From positions 42,323,394 through 42,387,393 of the forward strand of contig CAIIXF020000005.1 in the NCBI GenBank assembly GCA_903813345.2: a DNA stretch of 64,000 nucleotides, given 5' to 3'. Shown here piece by piece: positions 55,571 to 64,000 of the stretch. This DNA is from Owenia fusiformis (Eukaryota; Annelida; Polychaeta; Sabellida; Oweniidae). The stretch's first letter is position 1. The number at the start of each line of letters is the position of its first letter. The notes beneath the pieces were generated by a model. That model saw only the letters and a list, made by a program, of their open reading frames with translations. It made no database searches and was not told the origin of the DNA. A program made the position numbers and the translations under genes.

Positions 55571-56395
55571 CAACAGACAAAACTTTATGACGGAAAAAAC
55601 AATACAAAAAATGGCTGACAATAAAAAGCAAACATAATTTTTTGCCGTTTTCAACAAAATTATAGGATGCCACTTTTGTTAACACTGACATGGGCTTTTA
55701 CAATACTGGAAACCTGAAACAATTTAAAAAGCTATTATGCTGTTAGATCATCAAAAACTTTCGTTAATTTCACTCCTAGATATGTATTTTTAAATATTTC
55801 GACCCCCGGGACTGTACGTGAATTTACGATTAAAAACATGAAAATGATTATTTAAGACAATAAAGACTGATGTTTAGACAAAAATATTAAGAGGGTTTCA
55901 TGCTTCGGTTCAGCTCTTTCTACCTCATTTCCAAAGGTAATATTCTATTGAGCCTTATCACAACGTTTTTTCGCCAATTTAACTTCCGTCAAAATCCAGT
56001 AATGAATTGAACATATGCGGCGAAATTGATTTAAAATGATTAATGCCAAAGGTAGCTTGTCTACTAAAACATTTCGTCTTGTTCTTCTGGTAATCACAAC
56101 GTAGACATATGTATGTCTGGTGTTATAGAGAGCAGGAGAACGATCAACACAGAGTGGTGGATGTGCCTTTGAACTTGTCGAGGTGCGTATCTTGCTGTTT
56201 TTAAAACAACACTTGGTATTTGTGATAACAACTTTGGTAGAATAATGGAAATATTGATATCTATGCCATATCAAACCTAAAATATGGTAAACAGTATCGA
56301 ACCCTTGAAGAAGGGTTAATACACCAAATTTTGTAAAGAGTAAATAGTGATTGTATAGAAAAGTTCATATGAATCTCTGAAACTCGTACGGTTTG
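55571..56395. other. No gene recognised
   Basis: The minus frame at 55945-56274 is open for 109 codons but shows no domain or splice support. Confidence 0.4.
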
Positions 56396-56399
56396 GCAG

Positions 56400-56700
56400 G
56401 AAATTTTAGAGATTTTAGGGCCGCCTTAACATTTACTCAGAATGGCGAAAACGAATCAGTTCTAAACATTTATATGTAAAATCATCCCTAAAAATTCATC
56501 AATGAATACCTCCAACGGTTTGCTTTGAAACCTGTAGACTAACCTGGACAGACAAGATTTCAAGACGGAAAATCCAAAATGGCCACACTCAGAATGCCCA
56601 AAAACTATAGAGTTCTAAACTTTCATATGTAAAAACATCCCTGAAAATTTCAGATGAATCCCTCAAATTGTTTGGCTGGAAACATGTAGACAAGATTTAT
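56400..56700 (-). repeat. 163-bp family, about two units, reverse orientation
   Basis: CGCCTTAACATTTACTCAGA, AAATCATCCCTAAAAATT, CAAGACGGAAAATCCAAAAT and GGCTGGAAACATGTAGACAA correspond to the reverse complement of the 30830-31730 units. Confidence 0.78.
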
Positions 56701-56719
56701 CGGGACACCCACCCGCCCG

Positions 56720-58555
56720 ACAAACTGTTCAAAAATAGCACCCAATGGTCCGATAATAGCTGTGTTTGTAATTAATGAATTGATTTCAATAATTTTCATC
56801 ACCTTGGCCGAGAATTCAGTGATTGAGCGTTGATCCGAGATATTTTTGTACACCCCATACTGTTGCTTTTCTGTCTCCATAAAATCTGTTCTGTTTTGGA
56901 ACAGCATCCCAATCCAAAGAAGTGAAAGATGTTAACTCTTCAGATTTGAAATGTAGAAAAAAGTTAACATCATTAAAATTATCATTATGAATGTAATATT
57001 CACAGACATGTACTATATCTCCCGTTTGGGTAAGATGACATACTTTATGTTTCTGTAATATGGATAACACGTATCTCCTTTATATAAAGGGCAATAAATA
57101 TATACACATAAATCAATATGTTAATATTTTTTTATGACAATTAGAATCTATAAAAAAGATGGAGAATATGTACTACCAAAGTGTTGTTGTATTGATGGAC
57201 AGAGCATATAGTGTATCGATAAAGTCGCTTTACATTACAATTCAAAGTCTGTGCAAATTGTATAATTTATGCACTTTATAGACATTCTGTATATTACAAA
57301 AGCAGCGCTTGTTTTGGGGGATTTAGGTAGGTCGAATAGAATGTATCTTTAAAAGGTTCCAAATATATCCAACTAAGAGTATCAGATCTAGCAAGCAACA
57401 ATAACAAAAAATATTTTAATTAAGAACATTTTTGATTCATATCATTCCTTTTCATGTCTATTTTCTAGAAATCCCCCAAGAACATACCATAAATTTATTT
57501 GAGGAAAACTAAGGGTTTTACAATAATGCATTCATTTTTTATAAATATAGTTATCATATTTAATTAATTGGAAGATTCATTTTCCCCATTTTTGCACTGT
57601 GAAATTTAAACAACTTCACCAATAATGATGGAATATCATGGACCAATTGGGAGATATTATATTTGAGATTATGGAGGAATACATTGGTAGGGCAATTGTA
57701 TATGTTGGAATTTTGTCACCCATTGTAGATTTGATTCTGTCTTTAACTGCGAGATATACTTTGTTAAAAGTCGGAATGGACAATAAATGACTCCGACAAA
57801 TTCAAATGAATTTAGATCCCTCAATTGGACAGCCTCCTTTCAATCCCAGAGGATTGTTGATAGCCAGATCCATTGAGGAGTAAATCAACTTCTCTGTTTC
57901 TATAGACTCCAACAACTACACTGTAGGGTCAGAATGACCGCGGAACGTTGGTTGTTGAAACCATAAATCCGGAATGACATGAGTTTTCCATGTTAATTCG
58001 CCACCTTTTAACCTTCCTGGTAATCTTAATTTCATCCGCGTGATTTCATAGCAATTATATTCGACTGTGATTGATTATTAAACTTATTTATATGACTGTT
58101 TGAAGCTCCAATTTCTGCTCGAACTGATAGAAACAATACCACACGCTTTGTTCATTTCATTGTATATTCATTAAATAGGCACTCAACAGTACTTTGCGAT
58201 ATTTCAATTTTGAACGGCCGATTATATTTTTCATCTATCAATGAACATTCATACGTATTTTCATAAGACCATTCACATCTATCAATGCCCATCGTGACAG
58301 AGATTCATTCTGTGACGACGTTTTTCTTAGATATAAAAAATAATTCGTAGAAGACAGAAGAAATTCAGGATCATGGGTTATGGTTGATTACCGCATAAAC
58401 CAAGACATGTATGTGATAACTGTATATCATTTTATACTTTACTTATTAATAGAATATCAGTGTATGGCGGATCTGGTAGTGATCGGACTACTGATGAAGG
58501 CCTGCATGGCACTTTCTACAACGCGTCCCATCTCACAGTGAAATGCAACATGCAC
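56720..58555. other. No gene recognised
   Basis: Ordinary AT-rich DNA. Minus frames around 56650-57070 carry no recognised domain. Confidence 0.4.
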
Positions 58556-58556
58556 A

Positions 58557-58722
58557 AGTTTGAAAAATAAAAATACCTGGGTGTTAATCCATAAATAATA
58601 CTTGAAAATTATATATCTAATAGTCATCTTATAGTCAATAAAATTTTCAAAGTGTATTGATGTTTTTTAGATGAAAAAACAAGCGAAATGCATATAAAAA
58701 CGCCCCCGATTCATTCTTTTGC
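58557..58722 (-). repeat. Decayed arm copy of the 42525-44897 element
   Basis: AAGTTTGAAAAATAAAAATA, CCTGGGTGTTAATCCAT, AAAGTGTATTGATGTTTTTT and CCCCCGATTCATTC follow the same order as in the right arm at 44098-44280. Confidence 0.8.
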
Positions 58723-58729
58723 GATAATT

Positions 58730-60255
58730 GATATTATCAAATATGTTCAAATTTTGCTATTCTACCAAAGCCGGCGCCAGACGAAATATTGTCATTTTTT
58801 GTGATGAATTTAGGTTTTCCAATATTTTCTATCTCCCAAACTTTAAGATTTCAGCTATGCACAAATACGATTTCAAATAATTACTCCGAGAAAATAAGAT
58901 AATACAATGTAGTATTTTAATGATTGTTATATAGAATCTCAATTATATCTAGTTTATTTTTTATTAAATTGAATTTGTTAAGCATGGTGTTGGAGGATAC
59001 AAATTATATGGAGATCATAAAACGTATCGTGAGAAACAATAATTTGTGGTTCGCGATGTGGGAACTCCGTCTGCGAGTGGAGAAATATGTTCAGGAGAGA
59101 GAAATTGGTGGTTCGCGACTAAAGAATCGATATTTGCGTTTTAGGGTTTGGTTTTGGGCATACCCTTTGGGAACCCAATCCTGTAGTTATTGTGACCTTT
59201 TATGTATTGATCGTTTACAGTTTATAGACATCTGGGGATGCTTTTCTAATGTCTAATTTGGACTTTCAGACAATCCTGTTGGAATTAAAGAGTTAATGAT
59301 TACATGTAATTGTGATTGGGTAAGAACATAAATAGTAACAGAATAGGCATTTCATTTGAATTAGAATGATAACTACTGGCGAGGGATGTGAATCAACTAC
59401 TTTAAACGCTATAATTAATTGTAGAGTTGATATCATTTATCATTGCGGGACGCCCGAGGGCACAATGAACATACAATTTTCTGCACAAAGTGTAGTTTTC
59501 TTGAGAAAATTGTAGTTATATTAACGTTACTGCCATTTCCATTCAGGAGTTCCATTTTAGGCCACTCTGTATATGCGAAACAGTGTATGGATGTTGAACT
59601 GTGAAATATACCCCACTCTTCATTCTCGACTGCAACACGCCAAAGTAAGTTTATAATCATATTTAATTGCAATTGTGTTTTATTGTATTATCATTAATCT
59701 GGTTAATGAATAAATACTTAGCCTTATTTACTCAATTTCTGAGGTCAGATAACATCGTGATAAATATTTCACATATCACATGACATTGTGTACCCTGCGT
59801 GCAGAGTCTAGTTAAACTACTGAAGACGAAGCTCTCTTTTAAGAAGTGAAGTCAAACGAATGCAAAGGGTAGACATTGTGCATCTCATCGAAACTGCAAA
59901 ACACATGGGAGTTTTGGATTAGAAATTCAATCTCTATGATTGCTTCGGTGTACGTATAGAACAAAGGATTCAACATTTTTGTTTCAACATAACAGTAACA
60001 GTTCATACTGTAACAGTACCGGAGTACTATTGTTATGATTAATTATACACCAATAGTTTATTATATTTATTCCATTAATGTGATGAGTGAGGAATATATC
60101 AGTGAATGATAAAACAAATATTCAATTCTTTTTTCTGTGAATACCCGTGACACTTTCACAAGATGATAATCCACTAGTGATAATCCACTTCGTGGAACAT
60201 CACTTGTGAAAGTTACTCACGTGGCGGGTTTTCACCTCAATAGAATTAAATATTT
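58730..60255. other. No gene recognised
   Basis: A plus frame at 58924-59256 is open for 110 codons, without a recognisable domain or supporting splice sites. A weak inverted pair (CACTTTCACAAG / CTTGTGAAAGT) lies at 60150-60215. Confidence 0.4.
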
Positions 60256-60259
60256 GTCT

Positions 60260-60299
60260 AATATTGGACCAAGGGCAGGAGTCCCAAGGTCCAATATTT
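60260..60299. repeat. ATTGGACC hairpin, second copy
   Basis: AATATTGGACC (60260-60270) and GGTCCAATATT (60289-60299) form the stem. The loop also has a GGG/CCC pair, as at 34810-34850. The downstream CACTATGTTGCCC also matches. Confidence 0.82.
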
Positions 60300-60440
60300 C
60301 ACTATGTTGCCCGCTGAAATGAGGCTACCTTTCGCTCAGGGTTGAAATAGTAAGAACGGTCTGCCACTGAACGAAATTCATACGCACCGAAAGATATCTA
60401 ATTTCGCTGGGAACCTTACCGGGCTGAAATATCCATTTTG

Positions 60441-62100
60441 CACCCTGGGTATAGTCTGTCACGTGACTTCATGGATGACGTGTGCGCGAGTGATTCGCAT
60501 TTTCTTTCGCTTGAGGTTTGTAATCACACTTTTTACATGTTTTAAGATTTTGTATCTCTGTGAAACTTGTCCCGTACCATCAATGTCTGAAGACGATCTA
60601 ATTCACCAAATATTTCATCCAAGCGTGTCCCGGTTAAAGAGAAATTCGCACTTTTGTGTCTCGCAAAATGACGTGTGCGCGAGTAAATCGAATTTTACGA
60701 AGGATGGGTGCGCGAGTCTAAAATATTTTTATTCACTTGAGACAATTCTGCAAGCTAATTCTGCAAGCTAAGGCAGAATACAACTCACGTGACATTTGTT
60801 TTTGTCATCTTAAAGTAGTATGTTAAAGAATAGTTTGCTATTTTGTAGATGTTTCATGTATGGCACATATATGTCTACGTTTAATGACAATAAATGTTTT
60901 GAAATAGCTTGTAGGGCTGTCCGGCATTGCAGGTGAATTAAAATTTGAACCAAAAATTGAATTAAATTTTTGGAGGTCTCATAAAACCGGCAGCATATTC
61001 ATTTATTGACATCCCGTACAAGGGGGGGGGGTCAGAGTTGTTATGTGGTTACTCGGCATCCGCCACGATCAGAACCATGTAAGGAATAGTAAGGGGAAGC
61101 CCATGATACCAAGTAATATCAAATAATTATAGGAGCTTCTAACTTCTTCCGCATCCCCACCCTTGGTATACGGAGCTGACGAAATGGACCGGTATGCGTC
61201 AAAAGCTGGACCTGTACGGGTGAACTTTGGGGGTACTTAAAATCATTCGGAGGGATCATATATTTCAACTTAGATACGAAGAAGTCAATATTGAGCAAGT
61301 TATAGCTGTTTTAAATTCAAATAAAACCGTTAACCCGTACCGGTCCAGCTTTTGACCCGTACCGATCCATTTTGTCAGCTGCGTATACCAAGGGTGGGGA
61401 TGCGGAAGAAGTTAGACGCTACTATAATTATTTGATATTACTTGGTATCATGGGCTTCCCCTTACTATTCCTTACATGGTTCTGATCGTGGCGGATGCCG
61501 ATTAACCACATAACAACTCTGACCCCCCCCCCTTGTATGGGATGTCAATAAATGAATATGCTGCCGGTTTTATGAGACCGCCAAAAATTTAATTCAATTT
61601 CTGGTTCAAATTTTAATTCACCTGCAATGCCGGACAGCCCTACAAGCTATTTCAAAACATTTATTGTCATTAAACGTAGACATGTATGTGCCATACATGA
61701 AACATCTACAAAATAGCAAACTATTCTTTAACATACTACTTTAAGATGACAAAAACAAATGTCACGTGAGTTGTATTCTGCCTTAGCTTGCAGAATTGTC
61801 TCAAGTGAATAAAAATATTTTAGACTCGCGCACCCATCCTTCGTAAAATTCGATTTACTCGCGCACACGTCATTTTGCGAGACACAAAAGTGCGAATTTC
61901 TCTTTAACCGGGATACGCTTGGATGAAATATTTGGTGAATTAGATCGTCTTCAGACATTGATGGTACGGGACAAGTTTCACAGAGATACAAAATCTTAAA
62001 ACATGTAAAAAGTGTGATTACAAACCTCAAGTGAAAGAAAATGCGAATCACTCGCGCACACGTCATCCATGAAGTCACGTGACAGACTATACCCAGGGTG
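60441..62100. mobile_element. Giant fold-back element, arms about 770 bp, TSD TTTTG
   Basis: The left arm (60441-61221) and right arm (61333-62100) are nearly perfect reverse complements around a 111-bp spacer. The 13-bp length difference equals one tandem duplication in the left arm (ATTCTGCAAGCTA repeated at about 60752-60770). The ends are CACCCTGGGTATAG / CTATACCCAGGGTG, flanked by TTTTG at 60436-60440 and 62101-62105. Each arm contains an open frame of about 100 codons (MTSWMTCARVIRIFF…), which differ only through that duplication. The frame contains direct GACGTGTGCGCGAGT repeats and no recognised domain, so I treat it as non-coding. No transposase. The low arm divergence implies recent formation or conversion. 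Confidence 0.93.
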
Positions 62101-62105
62101 TTTTG

Positions 62106-62795
62106 GCACGCCACTAAGCCAATCTACACTACGGCCCGCCACTATCGACGTCACCTATTGCTCAGGACAATATAGTAAAATATAAGCCTAAAACTAGTAC
62201 CCATATCCTTAGAACAGGCCCGGCTAGATGGTAATAATACATGTTTGAAAGATGAAAGATGTTATGGGTAGCAGAATACCATTGGCCCACGTGCTATAAC
62301 TTGTTCATGTTTGGCGATTTTCAAAAAAATCTTTGACAGTGAAATATGTCTGTTATTATAGAAACATCAACTCATAATTCCGAAGCACTAGTAGTAGTGG
62401 AAATGCGAATAATGAGTTGCATTAGATGACACCTTCAACGTCAAAGTTGCAACAGACTGTATCATAAATTGACATAAGTGGGAGTGATACATCCGCAATG
62501 GTATCAGGTTTCTTACGTAATCTCTTCAGACATAGAAATACACCGACACTTGCTATATTCCATTGTGAAATCAGAAGTAATATTATGTTAGGTTAAAATA
62601 TGTTTAAAAAATACTGTAATACCTCACCATGTACATGTAATACAAACATAAATCTTAAGATTTAGGACAACAATTAAAAAAAGCCCAGTAAGGTCAGTTT
62701 GGTAGCTATTTCTTTTGTTGCCCAAACTACGTGGGTCGTGTGGAGGGGCAAATTTTAAGAGCCCAATATTTTTTGGGCCCCGATGTCTGGGAGGT
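62106..62795. other. No gene recognised
   Basis: AT-rich DNA; one small palindrome (GGGCCC region near 62760-62780). Confidence 0.4.
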
Positions 62796-62882
62796 GCATT
62801 GTAGTGATTATTAAAGCTAATTGCATTGTAGTGATTATTAAAGCCAATTGCATTGTAGTAATTATTAAAGCCAATTGCAGTG
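62796..62882 (+). repeat. 27-bp tandem array (about 3 copies)
   Basis: Units of GCATTGTAGTGATTATTAAA followed by GCCAATT, with one or two substitutions between copies. Confidence 0.9.
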
Positions 62883-63207
62883 TCACCAGCTCAACATAAA
62901 TCTCTGAACTTTTAAATCATAAGTTCTAAGGACCTAAAGTTAAAGCCATGAGATGAATTTTCATTTATTGTGTGATAAAATCATATTTCTAATCATTACC
63001 GTTAATACTAAAAGCAATAATAATATAATAATTTACAATTATCACCCAGTGCGTTATTTGAAATAATCTGATTAATAACTCGAATAATGAAATCATATCC
63101 CATCAGACATGTCATCTAGATATTCAGATAGAGAATCCTCGCTTAGCTGCTAACTCTGATGAATGTTTCAACAAGGACCGATTCGTTATTCCTTAGAATT
63201 AAAGTAG

Positions 63208-64000
63208 GAAGATGATAAGGCTATGAAGCGAGCTAGAAACGAGTGGATCAGTTCAGGTAGGCCTCGTGGTTTTCAACACGAAACATACCGTTTATATAAA
63301 TTCCAGAAACGCAATTTTTCTAGGCGCTTGAAACAACTTAAATTTGAATATGACCAAGAACAATTGCAAAGCTTACAAGATGCTGCAGAAGTCGATAGTG
63401 GTTTGTTCTATAGATTGGTCAAGCGATATGGCAAGCAACCTACTCCGAATGTTGGCCATGAACTCAAAATCGATGGCAAGATAATTCGTGATCCCGCAGA
63501 AATTCGTAACGCATGGGCTGATCATTATGAATCTCTGGGTCGAGAATCCACCTTTCCACATTTTGATCACGCACACAAAGCGGAAATAGATTCTCAATTT
63601 CCTGCGATGCTTGCTCAATCATTTCAATCAAATGACGGTATTTTTGAGACGCTAATTGATAATGACGAAGTCTTGCATAGCATCAACACATTTAAAAATG
63701 ATAAAGCACCGGGACACGACTTAGTCGTCATCGAGCATCTAAAACATAGTAATAGGCTAGTCATCGATTTCTTGACCAGAATTTACAATGCTATTGTCAA
63801 AGTTGAGAAAATCCCTTTAACTTTCAAATTGGGCATTATGTTATCTCTGTTCAAAGGTAAAGGCAAAGACTCGACTGACAGGGATAATTACAGGGGCTTA
63901 ACCTTGTCCTCCTGTCTGTACAAAATATGGGAAAGAATTCTCAGCATCCGAATGATCCCTAAACTAAAAATCAAAGGCTGCCCCAACGCTTTACAATTTG
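63208..64000 (+). CDS. LINE ORF2-type reverse transcriptase, partial (runs off window)
   Basis: The frame is open for 264 codons, from after a TAG (63205-63207) to the window edge. The first Met is at 63223. It begins with a basic linker (KAMKRARNEWISSGRPRG … YRLYKFQKRNFSRRLKQLK) typical of the region between endonuclease and RT. It continues through FYRLVKRYG and LKIDGKIIRDPAEIRNAWAD, then enters RT with INTFKNDKAPGHD. RT goes on with FKLGIMLSLFKGKGKDSTD and DNYRGLTLSSCLYKIWERIL. These are RT blocks 0-2 of jockey/CR1-type non-LTR retrotransposons. The K-APG(P/H)D and NYRG-TL-S wording is diagnostic. The expected catalytic motifs A (D) and YADD lie beyond the edge. There is no stop or frameshift in the visible part, unlike the two other LINE relics here, so this copy looks young. 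The endonuclease is not visible upstream, so it may be 5' truncated or in another frame. Confidence 0.88.

Noticed and set aside
60463-60771. A 102-codon frame, mirrored at 61728-62114, as a real protein
   Set aside because: Identical because it lies in the arms of a fold-back. It contains direct GACGTGTGCGCGAGT repeats, has no domain, and its C-terminus differs only through a local 13-bp duplication.

Overview
The window looks like nuclear DNA of an animal. It is AT-rich and intron-rich, with no operons or dense coding. It carries split exons of two metazoan gene families, a homeobox gene and a rhodopsin-family GPCR. It is packed with LINE, mariner and fold-back/MITE elements. CCGTCCG-rich repeats and AAAATGGCCGCC-type words, as seen in many marine invertebrate genomes, suggest a marine bilaterian. 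The sequence alone does not fix the phylum.

Host genes. (1) An intestine-specific-homeobox-like (Isx-like) paired-class gene lies on the minus strand. Exon 2 (23454-23614) and exon 3 (3857-3985) join exactly at homeodomain residues 46/47. Exon 4 (3015-3248) gives the C-terminus. A 46-nt exon 1 candidate (24349-24394) fits in splice phase. The conceptual protein is about 189 aa. The intron that splits the homeodomain is about 19.5 kb and is almost entirely mobile and repetitive DNA. (2) The last coding exon of a biogenic-amine-type GPCR (TM7, NPVIY, helix 8, C-tail) lies at 40481-40742 on the minus strand. Its upstream exons were not found. (3) An open LINE reverse-transcriptase frame (63208-64000, plus) runs off the right edge.

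Layout. 1-3000: a CCGTC-family element inside inverted flanks, an AGGATTC word cluster and a dispersed repeat. 3000-24400: the Isx-like gene. Its large intron holds two copies of one 490-bp MITE (4025, 13224), two TTGCATGG/CCATGCAA word arrays (4700, 12705), a tandem pair of A...B units with ATTATT junctions (6414-12610), and a three-level nest (host element, then Tx1/L1-like LINE, then a CAC-ended fold-back element; 13722-17400). It also holds an inverted partner of the host element (19320-19755) and a 45-bp tandem array. 24400-38000: intergenic, with nested TIR elements, a 1.5-kb CCCCACCA-ended element containing 163-bp repeats, a mariner relic with D34D spacing, several fold-backs and a TA-flanked MITE. 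38185-40335: a 2.1-kb, 44-bp minisatellite abutting the GPCR 3' end. 41000-60000: gene-poor, with large inverted repeats. 60441-62100: an almost perfect giant fold-back with 5-bp target duplications. 63208-64000: the LINE pol frame.

Nothing seen makes the host genes a co-regulated unit. The main interest is the nested mobile-element architecture, the repeated 3' splice sites in the last Isx-like intron, helically spaced word arrays, and two CAC-ended fold-back elements with 5-bp target duplications. All boundaries and homologies come from reading the sequence by eye; no alignment or database search was run.
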